Below, piece by piece: positions 55,220 to 64,000 of a DNA stretch of 64,000 nt. The notes beneath the pieces were generated by a model. It worked only from the letters and a program-made list of their open reading frames with translations, did no database searches and was not told the origin of the DNA. The translations under genes were made by a program, and so were the position numbers. Numbering within the stretch: the first letter of the stretch is position 1; every line of letters starts with the position of its first letter. Source of the stretch: Lusitaniella coriacea LEGE 07157 (lineage in GTDB: Bacteria; Cyanobacteriota; Cyanobacteriia; Cyanobacteriales; Spirulinaceae); assembly GCF_015207425.1 (NCBI RefSeq), contig NZ_JADEWZ010000006.1:62001-126000 (forward strand), in the 5' to 3' direction.

Positions 55220-55912
55220 TTATAGACACTCCTTTTCCATAAAATTTGATATGTATGCTTGTCGCAAGTCTTTTGACCCGCAGCTATTTACCAATGTATC
55301 GCAGAACACATTAAGGCTTCCTCTATCTTTAGTTAGGGAATGCTCTCTTCCTTTTTAAATAGACTCCGTGCTGCTGAATCCGTAAAATTTGCCAACTCAA
55401 CGGTAATCTAAGAAAAACAACCATTCTCCCTAAGTTGCATTACATCCAATCGCAGCAACCCTCGATCCTTGGGAAACTGCAAAAATGACATCCTAGGTTA
55501 TTTGTCAATCCTTTGAATCGACGCACTTTCATATTTGATTTTGATATAATTAGAAGTGGGTTCTGAAACACCTACTTATAAAAGAAGGTTTTACTCTTTA
55601 TAAAAATTGAAGTTAGCGCTATTCTTAAATTATCTGAGGAGAGGTTTTCCTGTTTATTAGGAATCTAGTTCGAGTAATAGCGCTCGCAAACTTTGGCAGA
55701 TTTAAAATCTTAGTCATGTCAGTCGCTAATTATACATTACATTGGCGATTTTAAATATAAATCTTAGATTAAAACACATTATTCTTATTGATAATTCATC
55801 GGACTGGAAAAATCAACTATAGTCACAATTTGATGCCAACAAACAAAATCAAAAAAGCTCTACTGTTGATTGGATTCAGCTCGTCAAAAGAAAAGCATCT
55901 GAGGTAAAGCAC
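55220..55912 (+). ncRNA. Candidate long leader or small RNA upstream of the anti-sigma-type gene
   Basis: A 693 bp spacer without a gene, AT-rich. TGATATAAT (55542-55550) is an excellent extended -10, so a plus-strand transcript should start near 55557, 356 nt before the GTG at 55913. In this stretch AGCGCTATT (55615-55623) and AATAGCGCT (55676-55684) are perfect complements 52 nt apart, with an AGGA/TCCT stem inside. It may be a structured leader or a free sRNA. The left part (55220-55540) shows nothing beyond the promoter region of the lipoprotein gene. Confidence 0.35.
55542..55550 (+). promoter_or_regulatory. Extended -10 promoter element
   Basis: TGATATAAT, i.e. TG-n-TATAAT with a perfect hexamer at 55545-55550. 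The -35 region is weak, which is usual for extended -10 promoters. Transcription would run into the structured region before the 55913 gene. Confidence 0.5.
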
Positions 55913-56362
55913 GTGATTGCAATTTCTCTGCCTGCGACTCGACACCATTGGGAAACAATGAGCTTTGCTTCAACGCTCTATCTTTGCCCAATTTTGGATT
56001 TACTCTTAGCGAATACCCCACCAGAGTGGGAACTCGAATTGCGCTTGGGATTGCAAGAAGCACTGGTTAATGCCGCACTTCACGGCAACAAACTCGACCC
56101 CAGTAAAACCGTCGTCGTACAGTTTTCCATCTCAGACGATCTTTACTCTTGGGTTATTTCCGACCAAGGTTCTGGTTTTGTACCAAGCTGCGGTTGTGAT
56201 TCCAATCCAGAAGAGTTATTACCCCCGGAAGAGTCGGAACGGGGTCGAGGATTGTGCATTCTTTACCAAATTTTTGACCAAGTTCATTGGAATCAAAAAG
56301 GCAATCAGCTCAAACTTTGCAAGCAAGTCAAAGAGAGTAAAAACAAGCGTTCTCTTTTTTGA
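55913..56362 (+). CDS. Anti-sigma factor-type HATPase (RsbW-like)
   Basis: A 149-residue single ATPase domain. ELRLGLQEALVNAALHGN is the N-box of the RsbW/SpoIIAB family and WVISDQGSGFVP the G1 box, with ERGRGLCILYQI as the last motif. Such proteins bind sigma factors or anti-anti-sigma partners and may phosphorylate the latter. The start is GTG 55913. A GAF histidine kinase follows 83 nt later on the same strand. Confidence 0.88.
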   Translation: MIAISLPATRHHWETMSFASTLYLCPILDLLLANTPPEWELELRLGLQEALVNAALHGNKLDPSKTVVVQFSISDDLYSWVISDQGSGFVPSCGCDSNPEELLPPEESERGRGLCILYQIFDQVHWNQKGNQLKLCKQVKESKNKRSLF

Positions 56363-56445
56363 GAATTAGATAAGTTCGCAATCAAACTCCTGCAAGGTGA
56401 GAATAATAAAAGAAATACCTCCCAAGTGGAAAATCGCGAACGATA

Positions 56446-57930
56446 ATGAAAGCTCCCCTACCCGATAATGAAGCACAACGGCTGGCGCAACTCTTAAACT
56501 ACAATATCCTTGATACTGCTACTGAAACTGCCTACGACGACCTTGCACTCCTCGCAGCGCACATTTGCGAAACGCCCGTTTCCCTTGTTAGTTTAGTCGA
56601 TCGCGATCGCCAATGGTTCAAGGCAAAAGTGGGAATCGAGGCGGAGGAAACCCATCGAGATGTGGCATTTTGCTCCCACGCCATCCTGCAACCCCAAGAC
56701 GTTCTAGTTGTTTCCGACGCTCGCCAAGACCCTAGATTTGCGGATAATCCTCTCGTTACAAGCGACCCCAACATCCGTTTTTACGCAGGCGCTCCCCTCG
56801 TTACGCCTCAAGGTCACGCAATCGGAACGCTGTGCGCCATTGATTACAAACCGCGTACCCCCTCACCAAAACAAATTGAAGCCCTCGAAGCACTCAGCCG
56901 TCAAGTGGTGGCTCAACTTGAATTGCGGCTTAATGTGCAAGATTTGTCCCAGGAAGTGAAAGAACGCCGACGAGTCGAAACCGCTTTGCTGCAATCGGAA
57001 ATGCAACTGCGCAACAAAACGCGCCAACTCCAGAGGATTCTCAGAAAGTTGCGACAAACTCAAGGACAACTCATCCATGCAGGTAAAATGTCTTCTTTGA
57101 GTCAGTTGGTTGCTGGGATTGCGCACGAAATTAACAATCCCCTAGGGTTTGTTGCTAGCAATCTCGACTGCGCGCAACAGTACCTAGAAGATATTCTGAG
57201 TTTAATGGAAGGGTATAGGCAAACTTATCCCTCTCCTCCTCCAGTTCTTCAAGAGCAAATTGAAGATATCGAATTAGATTATTTGCTTGAAGACTTCCCA
57301 AAACTTTTCTCTTCAATGAAAACGGGAACGCATCGCATTAAAGATATTGTCAATTCGCTGCGTAACTTTGCCCGACTGGACGAAAAAGAATATAAATCGG
57401 TCGATCTTCACGTAGGATTGGATAATACCCTCGAATTTCTGCAACACCGCCTTCAAGCTCAACCCCATCGTCCCGAAATTAAGGTGGTAAAACGATACGG
57501 TCAGCTTCCCTTGGTATCCTGTTATGCAGCGCAACTTAACCAAGTGTTTCAATATTTGTTGCTGAATGCGATTGAAGCACTCGATCGCGCGAACGATCCT
57601 AAAATGACGAAAGAGGAAACTGTAGTTAGGTTTCCTCAGATTCGCATTGTCACCGAACTGATTGACTCCGATTGGGTCAGAATTACGATTGGCGATAATG
57701 GGTTTGGGATGAGCGAAGCACTGCAAGAACGAATTTTTGAACCGTTTTTTACGACTAAACCCGTCGGTCAAGGAATGGGGTTGGGTTTATCGACGAGTTA
57801 CCAAATTGTGACTCAAAAGCATCAGGGGGAACTCAAGTGTCGTTCGATTCCGGGTCGGGGGACGGCGTTTTTTGTAAAGATTCCAATTTGTCAGAAAGGA
57901 GTGGGATTGATAGCTCATCCTAAACTCTAA
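56446..57930 (+). CDS. GAF-domain sensor histidine kinase
   Basis: A 494-residue soluble kinase. A GAF domain of the phytochrome-related type fills about 25-165 (DLALLAAHICETPVSLVSLVD, FYAGAPLVTPQGHAIGTLCAID). A coiled coil leads to AGIAHEINNPLGFV with H near 227, an N-box QYLLLNAIEAL, and glycine boxes GDNGFGMSE and GQGMGLGLSTS. The catalytic part looks intact. The conserved GAF cysteine of bilin-binding domains is not seen, so a chromophore is unlikely. No cognate regulator is adjacent. Confidence 0.93.
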   Translation: MKAPLPDNEAQRLAQLLNYNILDTATETAYDDLALLAAHICETPVSLVSLVDRDRQWFKAKVGIEAEETHRDVAFCSHAILQPQDVLVVSDARQDPRFADNPLVTSDPNIRFYAGAPLVTPQGHAIGTLCAIDYKPRTPSPKQIEALEALSRQVVAQLELRLNVQDLSQEVKERRRVETALLQSEMQLRNKTRQLQRILRKLRQTQGQLIHAGKMSSLSQLVAGIAHEINNPLGFVASNLDCAQQYLEDILSLMEGYRQTYPSPPPVLQEQIEDIELDYLLEDFPKLFSSMKTGTHRIKDIVNSLRNFARLDEKEYKSVDLHVGLDNTLEFLQHRLQAQPHRPEIKVVKRYGQLPLVSCYAAQLNQVFQYLLLNAIEALDRANDPKMTKEETVVRFPQIRIVTELIDSDWVRITIGDNGFGMSEALQERIFEPFFTTKPVGQGMGLGLSTSYQIVTQKHQGELKCRSIPGRGTAFFVKIPICQKGVGLIAHPKL

Positions 57931-58060
57931 ACTCTATTTTTTCACTGCGTCCCCATGTCATGTAAAATCCGGTTGACAGCTTTTCTCTAGGAGGGGACTG
58001 AGGCGAGTTCTGTGTTTGATTCACCTAGAGTGGGACGAGTTACCTATCTCTGAACATACA

Positions 58061-58373
58061 AGGGTGAACAATGTCCATCAACTAAGACTTTAGCAATACT
58101 CTTCCCTCACAAAAACCATTCTCCAATTTCATTCATCCTATCCGACAGATCGGAAATTCTAGATTGGTAACCTGCACATTAATAAACTCAATCTGTTGAA
58201 TAAAAACTCTTTTAGTGATAAGTGAAACAGGTAATAAAGATCGTGCTAACCGGAATAAAATTGTGACGATATTGAGGCATTTACTGATTAAGTTGTGATA
58301 GAAAGGTTGTCTAGGAGAATTGTCATTCTACCCGACAATTTGAGAATGGTGGGCATCGCCCACCCTACCACTA
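58061..58373. repeat. Long repeat copy A (~313 bp)
   Basis: First of three near-identical blocks in the same orientation. It runs from AGGGTGAACAATGTCC to GGTGGGCATCGCCCACCCTA. The shared middle includes CTTTAGCAATACTCTTCCCT, ATCTGTTGAATAAAAACTCT and AGTGATAAGTGAAACAGG. On the minus strand at 58212-58280 is a 22-codon frame beginning MPQYRHNF, a form of the start of REP-associated (IS200-like) transposases. Compared with B and C this copy is older: it lacks their HIP1 site and has three replaced residues. The surrounding spacer (57931-58471) holds nothing else recognised. Confidence 0.85.
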
Positions 58374-58471
58374 CACTTAAAGAAATGATCGCGCCCAAAG
58401 TAGAGATTAGAACTATACATCTAGCGTTGTTTTTTGTTCCTTTTTTATCGCAACGCCTATCAACTTATCAG

Positions 58472-58906
58472 TTAAGATTCCGGTTCTTCATAGTCATCTA
58501 ACATAACTAAAATAGACACCTCAACTGAAGATAAATCCGCTGCTGTTGCTGCTTTTAGTATTTTTCCGGGCAGCGAAAATCCCCCTTGATCTTCCTCTCG
58601 GATGGTACTAATGTATAACTCAACTTTACAACAGGAGCGATTCAAAAAACCAAGACGTGGTGCCAATTGTTGTAAGGTAGTAGCAGCCTGTTGTATTTGC
58701 TGTTCCATCGCATTTATTTCATTTTTATTTCCCCTACATTCAAACTTAGCCAGGTCTAAAATCCAAACGTCTGTCGGTTGAATTCGATTCTTTCCAACTC
58801 TTTGTCCCTTGCGCAAGCTCTTAGTTGGAAAAAATTCTAGAATAGAGTTTATTTGTTCTGTGGGAGGAAGTTCGCCGTGCAATCGCAAAGATATTTTTAT
58901 TTTGCT
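58472..58906 (-). CDS. DUF4279-like small protein
   Basis: A 144-residue soluble protein. The pattern of a short strand IKISLRLHGELPPTEQINSIL, then PTKSLRKGQRVGKNR, VWILDLAKFECRGNKNEINAM, and terminal FSLPGKILKAATAADLSSVEVSILV fits my knowledge of DUF4279. Members are often found as immunity proteins or singletons in polymorphic-toxin loci. There is no toxin next to it. It sits between repeat copies A and B. Start ATG 58904-58906 gives the family-like N-terminus; another ATG lies 8 codons upstream. Confidence 0.7.
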   Translation of the reverse strand, partial: SKIKISLRLHGELPPTEQINSILEFFPTKSLRKGQRVGKNRIQPTDVWILDLAKFECRGNKNEINAMEQQIQQAATTLQQLAPRLGFLNRSCCKVELYISTIREEDQGGFSLPGKILKAATAADLSSVEVSILVMLDDYEEPES

Positions 58907-58974
58907 CATAAAACCAATTATTATAAACATAAAAACTCTTCAGCTAACTCAATCAATTCTTGAGTAAGTTAAGA

Positions 58975-59290
58975 AGTAGGGTGAGCATTGCCCACCAACT
59001 AAGACTTTAGCAATACTCTTCCCTCACAAAAACTATTCTCCAATTTCATTCATCATATCCGACAGATCGGGAATTCTGGATTGATAACCTGCACATTAAT
59101 AAACTCAATCTGTTGAATAAAAACTCTTTTAGTGATAAGTGAAACAGGTAATAAATATCGTGCTAACCGGAATACGATCGCGGCGATATTGAGGCATTCA
59201 CTGATTAAGTTGTGATGGAAAGGTTATTTAGGAGAATTATCATTCTACTCGTCAATTTGAGAATGGTAGGCGGTGCCTCCCCTATCACTA
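58975..59290. repeat. Long repeat copy B (~316 bp)
   Basis: Second copy. It begins AGTAGGGTGAGCATTGCCCACC and matches copy C at nearly every position over about 300 bp. The minus-strand frame at 59129-59197 reads MPQYRRDRIPVSTIFIT and continues five residues to a stop. It contains GCGATCG-type sequence absent from copy A. It lies between the DUF4279-like and DUF3969-like genes. Confidence 0.85.
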
Positions 59291-59327
59291 CCACTGTTAC
59301 GAAGGTATTATGGGTAATTAGAGAATT

Positions 59328-59666
59328 TTAGAGATCGCTCCAACTAATAGATTTTCTCGATTGAAGTATTTCTTCAATTTCCTGGCAGGCATTTGCAATT
59401 TCAGGATTTCCGACCAATTCGTGAATACTATCTAACTCCATTCCATAAGAAATAATCAAAGACAATCTGGGGTCTCTTAAAGATTCTTTGCAAAAAAGCA
59501 AGATATCAAGATTAAAAATAATAATTTCAACTTCTGAAATTGAAATTCTCTTATCTTTTACACCATGTATTGCGCTTAGAATAATTGCCTCAATTACAGC
59601 TTTTGCTTCTTTGTTATCTATTTTCTTGAGGAATTCTATTAAACTAGAAACCCAACTGTCACTCAT
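59328..59666 (-). CDS. DUF3969-like small protein
   Basis: A 112-residue helical protein. SLIEFLKKIDNKEAKAVIEAIILSAIHGVKDKR cut here to its start, ISISEVEIIIFNLDILLF, and YGMELDSIHELVG match the shape of DUF3969 proteins, small singletons often near toxin or defence genes. The match is from memory and moderate. ATG 59664-59666 has AGAAGGG upstream with 6 nt spacing. It stands alone between repeat copies B and C. Confidence 0.65.
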   Translation of the reverse strand: MSDSWVSSLIEFLKKIDNKEAKAVIEAIILSAIHGVKDKRISISEVEIIIFNLDILLFCKESLRDPRLSLIISYGMELDSIHELVGNPEIANACQEIEEILQSRKSISWSDL

Positions 59667-59711
59667 AAGCATCCCTTCTGGTAAACCGCCCTGTCGTAGT
59701 GAGTACACAGA

Positions 59712-60027
59712 AGTAGGGTGGGAATTGCCCACCAAGTAAAACTTTAGCAATACTCTTCACTTACAAAAACTATTCTCCAATTTCATTCATCATATCCGAC
59801 AGATCGGGAATTCTGGATTGATAACCTGCACATTAATAAACTCAATCTGTTGAATAAAAACTCTTTTAGTGATAAGTGAAACAGGTAATAAATATCGTGC
59901 TAACTGGAATGCGATCGCGGCGATATTGAGGCATTCACTGATTAAGTTGTGATAGAAAGGTTGTCTAGGAGAATTATCATTCTACTCGTCAATTTGAGAA
60001 TGGTGAGCGATGTCCTCCCTACCACTC
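59712..60027. repeat. Long repeat copy C (~316 bp)
   Basis: Third copy, beginning AGTAGGGTGGGAATTGCCCACC. Its minus-strand frame at 59866-59934 encodes the same 22 residues as copy B; the two differ only at synonymous positions (CGT/CGC, CCG/CCA). It ends just before the PEP carboxylase terminator. Confidence 0.85.
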
Positions 60028-60081
60028 ACTGACTCCAACCACTACCTCGAAGACAGCACGTGTTGGTTACAGAAATTGTAT

Positions 60082-60134
60082 AAAAAAGCAAAGAGAAAAG
60101 GGAACTCACAGTAGAAGTCCCCTCAATTCTCTTT
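60082..60134 (-). terminator. Terminator of the PEP carboxylase gene
   Basis: On the minus strand, AAAGAGAA and TTCTCTTT (60127-60134 and 60090-60097) close a stem with an inner GGGGACT/AGTTCCC pair, followed by TTTTTT (complement of 60082-60087). It lies 20 nt past the stop codon. Confidence 0.8.
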
Positions 60135-60153
60135 AACAATGGGTATCGAGCAA

Positions 60154-63100
60154 TCAGCCTGTATTCCGCATTCCGGCTGCAATACCGTTGATGGTGAGTA
60201 GTGCGCCGCGCAAGAGTTCTTCTTTGCTATAGCGGAAGTGAATCAACCCGGCGGTGCTTTGACTGCTGTACTGTCGCAAGCGCTTGAGGAGGGAGACTTG
60301 CAAGAACCCTAGGGGAACAATGGTTCCGTTGCGCAACTGTACCGAACGCTGGAGGTCGGGGTCGCCGTCGAGGAGGCGTTCGCGATCGCTGATATTTAAA
60401 ACCAATTCCCGCGTGAGATGGTATTCTTCGGCAATTCGATCGAACACGACCTTAAAACGCTCTCGATCTGCGGGATCGGACAGTTCTGCAACGTAGTGCT
60501 GCGCCATTTGTAAATCCACTTTGGCGAGGGTCATCTCAACTTTGGAGATCGCCATTTTGAAGAAGGGCCATTTGAAGTAGAAATAGCGCAATAGGGTGAG
60601 ATGTTCTTCGGGTTCCTGGTCGAGGAATTCCCGCAGTGCGGTTCCAACGCCGTACCATGCTGGTAGGAGAAAGCGGCTTTGCGTCCAGCTAAAGACCCAA
60701 GGAATGGCTCGCAAACTGCTGAGATCCTTTTTACCGCCTTTACGCCGCGCGGGACGAGAGCTAATTTGCAGTTGGCTGATTTCGGGGATGGGGGTGACAG
60801 AGAGGAAGAAGTCGAGGAAGTCGGGTTGTTCGTAAATCAGATTGCGGTATGCGGCGCGCGATCGCGCGGCAAGTTCCTCCATAATCTCTTTCCACGGCTC
60901 GATATCGTCAAACCCACTTCCCAACAAACTGGCTTGCAGGACGGCTGTGGTTGCCGTCTCCAGGTGGTACAGCGCCAAATCAGGCAGGGAATACTTCGAG
61001 GCGAGAACTTCCCCCTGTTCGGTAATCTTAATCCGTCCGTCGATCGTTGCGCTCGGTTGCGCCAAAATCGCTTCGTAAGCGGGCCCGCCACCGCGTCCTA
61101 CCGAACCGCCGCGTCCGTGGAAGATACGCAGGTCAATGCCGTAAGATTTGGCAACTTTTTCTAAGGCTTTTTGGGCTTTGTGAATTTCCCAATTGCTGCT
61201 GAGGAATCCCGAATCTTTATTGCTATCGGAATACCCCAACATCACCTCTTGTAAGGGTTGGAATTTACTGAGCTTGGAATGGGGGTGAGGCGTTTCTGTT
61301 TCTAGGTCTTGGAGAGCTTCGTATCCCCCTGCCAAACAAGCGCGGTATAAGGACAGCTCGAACAGAGAGCGCATCACTTGAGGGGCGCGTTTGAGGTCGT
61401 CTACGGTTTCAAAGAGTGGAACGACCAAAATTGACCCCATTCCCGTCACGGGGTCGAACAATCCCGCTTCCTGGGCGAGGAGAAGCACTTCAAGAACATC
61501 GCTGGCATCATTGCTCATGCTAATGATGTAAGTTTTGCAGATTGCCGTGCCGAATTCCCGTTGCAGCTTGCGCAGCATTCGGAAGGTTTCGATGGTTTCC
61601 TTTGTTTTTTCGGTAAAGGGCATTTCGTTGGGAATCAGAGGACGGCGCGTCTGTAGTTCCCGCACGAGCCATTCTGTTCGTTCGGCTTCGCTGAGTTGGT
61701 TGTAGGGTTGGGGAAGAATTTGCAGGTATTGGGCGATTTCTTCTAGGGCATCGGAGTGACGAGAAGATTCTTGGCGAATGTCCAATTCTGCGAGAACGAA
61801 GCCGTAAACTTCAACTTGACAGATTAAATTGTCTAAATCCCGGCAACTCAACCCCGTTTCTTCAACATTGCGTTGAATGAGACGCAATTCTTCGAGAAAT
61901 TCTTCTCCAGAGCGATAGATCGTTCTGGGGTTAATTTCATCGAGGCGCGATCGTTGGTTTTCTTCGACGGTGGCTAAAAATTGGTTGCGATCGCGCGTAT
62001 TCTCCAATCGCTTTTGGATATAGGCGAGTTTCAAGCGATAGGGTTCCTGGCGATAGCGAATTGCCAGCTTTTCATAGACCTCACCCATATGGGTGCGATC
62101 CTGCTCCAAAGAATCGAGCAATTCCGGCAACACATTACTCCAGTGCAGCGATAAACTCAATAACCCCGTGAGTCCGTCTACGGATTTGATATATTTCCCC
62201 AACAAGATATCCCGTTGATAGCAAGCGGTTGACCAAGTTACTTGCGGCGTAACCGAAGGGTTGCCATCTCGATCCGAACCTACCCAAGATCCAAAACGAC
62301 AGAAATTATTATGGGGAGGACGCAAGCGGGGAAAAGCGAGTTTAAGGGACTGTTTGAGCCGTCTTGCCAGTTGAGGAATGGCATCGAAGAGGACTTCTTG
62401 GAAATAGTGAAGGGTGTAATCCACCTCATCCAAAACGGTGGGTTTAAATTGGTGCAACTCGTCGGTGCGCCACCAAAGGCGAATTTCCTCTGTGAGTTGC
62501 TTGGTGGCTTCGTCTGCTTCCCAAGAATCGCTTAAACCCGCCCCTCGGTAGGCTTCTTCCGCGCGATCGAGCTGTTGCAGCAAGCCGGAAATGCGGCGCT
62601 GTTTCTTACGAATGGTGTGGCGAACAATCTCCGTGGGGTGAGCGGTAAAAACGAGGCGAATTTCCAAATGATCCAGCAATTTTTGGATTGTCTGAGGGGG
62701 CATATTTTGCCGCCACAGGTAGGGAAATAGCCATTGAAAACTTCCCACTTTTGGCGAGGCTGTCACGCTATCCTGCCAGCTTTTTTCCAATTGCTTGGTG
62801 CCGGGAGGACTGTTGGCGGTTGTGGCGTGCAACAATTGAGCGGCGCTGGCTTCTCCCAAACTTTGGGTTCTCTGATGATTGTTCTCGTCGTTGGGGTTTT
62901 CTTTCTCTTTGTAGGTAACGCTGCGAGCGCGTTGTTGGGTTCGTTGTTCGTAATGCTGCTCGACGATATTAATCAACTGGAAATAGAGGGCAAAGGCTCG
63001 ACTGGCTCGAATCGCTTCATTGAGATCGAGTTTTTCGATTAACTTCGGAACTGAGGAGTTAGGGAGTTCGGTGATTTGCCCTTCCGGGGAACACATCGAG

Positions 63101-63258
63101 CGCAATTGCGCGAGGAGCGACACCAATTCTTCGCCACACTCAGAGCGCAAAACCAATTCCCACAAATCCTCGATTAATTTGAGGCGATGGCGTAGGAGTA
63201 GCGCTGAACTTGAGGGGACTTGCAATTCCTGCTGGGATGATTGGAGAAGCGAACTCAT
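60154..63258 (-). CDS. ppc: Phosphoenolpyruvate carboxylase
   Basis: A 1034-residue enzyme that adds bicarbonate to PEP to form oxaloacetate, the anaplerotic step that also feeds cyanobacterial amino-acid synthesis. [12 protein letters not shown] carries the catalytic His near 212, [12 protein letters not shown] and [14 protein letters not shown] form the active-site loops, and the C-terminus ends NTG, as in all functional PEPCs. A ~50-residue low-complexity linker at about 115-160 ([18 protein letters not shown]) is typical of cyanobacterial forms. It has its own terminator. Confidence 0.97.
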   Translation of the reverse strand: MSSLLQSSQQELQVPSSSALLLRHRLKLIEDLWELVLRSECGEELVSLLAQLRSMCSPEGQITELPNSSVPKLIEKLDLNEAIRASRAFALYFQLINIVEQHYEQRTQQRARSVTYKEKENPNDENNHQRTQSLGEASAAQLLHATTANSPPGTKQLEKSWQDSVTASPKVGSFQWLFPYLWRQNMPPQTIQKLLDHLEIRLVFTAHPTEIVRHTIRKKQRRISGLLQQLDRAEEAYRGAGLSDSWEADEATKQLTEEIRLWWRTDELHQFKPTVLDEVDYTLHYFQEVLFDAIPQLARRLKQSLKLAFPRLRPPHNNFCRFGSWVGSDRDGNPSVTPQVTWSTACYQRDILLGKYIKSVDGLTGLLSLSLHWSNVLPELLDSLEQDRTHMGEVYEKLAIRYRQEPYRLKLAYIQKRLENTRDRNQFLATVEENQRSRLDEINPRTIYRSGEEFLEELRLIQRNVEETGLSCRDLDNLICQVEVYGFVLAELDIRQESSRHSDALEEIAQYLQILPQPYNQLSEAERTEWLVRELQTRRPLIPNEMPFTEKTKETIETFRMLRKLQREFGTAICKTYIISMSNDASDVLEVLLLAQEAGLFDPVTGMGSILVVPLFETVDDLKRAPQVMRSLFELSLYRACLAGGYEALQDLETETPHPHSKLSKFQPLQEVMLGYSDSNKDSGFLSSNWEIHKAQKALEKVAKSYGIDLRIFHGRGGSVGRGGGPAYEAILAQPSATIDGRIKITEQGEVLASKYSLPDLALYHLETATTAVLQASLLGSGFDDIEPWKEIMEELAARSRAAYRNLIYEQPDFLDFFLSVTPIPEISQLQISSRPARRKGGKKDLSSLRAIPWVFSWTQSRFLLPAWYGVGTALREFLDQEPEEHLTLLRYFYFKWPFFKMAISKVEMTLAKVDLQMAQHYVAELSDPADRERFKVVFDRIAEEYHLTRELVLNISDRERLLDGDPDLQRSVQLRNGTIVPLGFLQVSLLKRLRQYSSQSTAGLIHFRYSKEELLRGALLTINGIAAGMRNTG

Positions 63259-63425
63259 AGTGCTTGTTCTCGCGATAGAGGAGGGATATGATTTTTAGGG
63301 TTTTGGGTAGATGAATCCACCAACGGAAATACACCGTCTCGGTGTTGAGGGGTGTAGGATGACCAGAAGAGAGGTTGAGTAGGGGAGAGAAAAGAGTTTT
63401 CCTACTGCCTGAAGTTTCGCGACTG

Positions 63426-63659
63426 CTAGTGCGATTCCGATTCCTCTTCTTTTTCCGTTACGGGTAAATTAAGGATCGGAAGACGGTGACCCCGAAAGAC
63501 TTCTTCGCTAACTTGACCGATGTTTTGAAGTCCTTGAGCCAGAGACTGCACTGCTACCATACCAAATAGAACGGGGGGGGTAGCAAGGCTTAATAAAATT
63601 TCTGAAGGCGCGATCGCGCGATCTTTATTCAAGGGTTTAACCAACTGGGGGTTGTCCAT
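63426..63659 (-). CDS. Small conserved hypothetical protein
   Basis: A 77-residue protein beginning MDNPQLVKPLNKDRAIAPSE. The middle ILLSLATPPVLFGMVAVQSLA is hydrophobic, perhaps a short membrane segment, and the tail PVTEKEEESESH is acidic. The arrangement looks like a known but unnamed cyanobacterial family. ATG 63657-63659 is preferred; an upstream ATG adds 12 polar residues. It lies 167 bp from ppc. Confidence 0.7.
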   Translation of the reverse strand: MDNPQLVKPLNKDRAIAPSEILLSLATPPVLFGMVAVQSLAQGLQNIGQVSEEVFRGHRLPILNLPVTEKEEESESH

Positions 63660-63885
63660 TGAGTTACTGTTTGTAGTGTACCGGAACAGATGCACGCTGT
63701 ATCAATAATAATTGTTGCCATTTCCGTACAATTACGGTAAGCGCTGGGGCGCTGACTCCCAAAGGAGCGTATTGGATCGATGATAAGATTCAGGGTTGAT
63801 ACCCTTAGACCAGATCCTCGCCTCATCGTGTAGGATGACTCTGAGATATTCTATATCCGAACTGTGAATTGCATTGTTGCAGCCA

Positions 63886-64000
63886 ATGAATCATTCGCTG
63901 ATACTGCCAAAAACGATTATGCTCTTGGGTTCAGGAGAGCTGGGAAAGGAATTCGCGATCGCGGCTCAACGCCTCGGCAACTTTGTAATTGCAGTCGATC
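63886..64000 (+). CDS. purT: PurT formate-dependent GAR transformylase, N-terminal part
   Basis: The frame runs to the window edge. It reads [20 protein letters not shown] and then [18 protein letters not shown], the exact pattern of the PurT/PurK ATP-grasp N-terminus (LGSGELGKE). PurT makes formyl-GAR from formate and ATP in purine synthesis. Only 38 codons are visible, so PurK is the main alternative, but GSGELGKE favours PurT. The upstream spacer has a small CCGTA-CAAT-TACGG stem at 63724-63737. Confidence 0.85.
   Translation, partial: MNHSLILPKTIMLLGSGELGKEFAIAAQRLGNFVIAVD

Noticed and set aside
57931-60030. CRISPR array
   Set aside because: The repeats are ~315 bp, only three, and separated by genes, not by short unique spacers.

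Overview
The window is a stretch of cyanobacterial chromosome. The octamer GCGATCGC (the HIP1 palindrome typical of cyanobacteria) recurs throughout, and the genes include PsbQ (photosystem II lumenal lipoprotein), RpaB (essential OmpR-type regulator), a probable complex C (cytochrome b6f) assembly factor, HpsJ, cyanobacterial-type PEP carboxylase and a HetZ-like protein. HetZ and HpsJ point to a filamentous lineage, but nothing here proves heterocysts. The single tRNA found is tRNA-Val(GAC). No rRNA, CRISPR array, prophage or intact insertion sequence was seen.

Layout. 1-8.8 kb: four minus-strand signalling genes (a multi-PAS/GAF receptor cut by the window edge, a hybrid histidine kinase, a stand-alone receiver and a REC-PAS-PAS kinase), three of which share the same receiver type. 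8.9-13.4 kb: a PEP-synthase-like enzyme, a YheT-type hydrolase and a TPR membrane protein. 13.7-20.1 kb: a basic-tailed conserved protein, an SDR protein, an antitoxin whose toxin has lost its middle, LarC, a YrdC/Sua5 protein and HetZ. 20.5-28 kb: adenylate cyclase, a CCB-type assembly factor, RpaB, RadA, a frameshifted HEAT-like gene, a VOC protein, a Rieske lipoprotein overlapping UreG. 28-41 kb: methyltransferase-like and HD-like unknowns, an FHA protein, 6-phosphogluconolactonase, HpsJ, a glycosyltransferase, DUF502-NusB, an MnmC-like methyltransferase, an HD-GYP regulator, GlmU and UrtE. 41-49 kb: a B12 radical SAM protein, a membrane-anchored VOC protein, a macro-domain-like remnant, an HGSNAT-like membrane protein, a LysM-M23 peptidase, YajQ and a SLOG protein. 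49-57.9 kb: tRNA-Val, a TPR membrane protein, a hydrolase-fold protein without its nucleophile, PsbQ with an FAD oxidase, an OB-like lipoprotein, an anti-sigma-type ATPase and a GAF histidine kinase. 58-60 kb: three ~315 bp repeats alternating with two small immunity-like genes. 60-64 kb: PEP carboxylase, a small conserved protein and the start of PurT.

How it fits together. Most of the window is ordinary core metabolism plus dense environmental signalling (cAMP, c-di-GMP, phosphorelay, partner-switching ATPase). Nitrogen-related genes (ureG, urtE) are present singly, away from their usual partners, as is common in cyanobacteria. The most unusual parts are the repeat/immunity-gene array at 58-60 kb, a 219 bp hairpin element whose end forms the stop codon of a kinase gene (with a matching lone end at the nusB stop codon), and the toxin-antitoxin module with an internally deleted toxin. 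All functional statements rest on reading motifs by eye; no database search was run.
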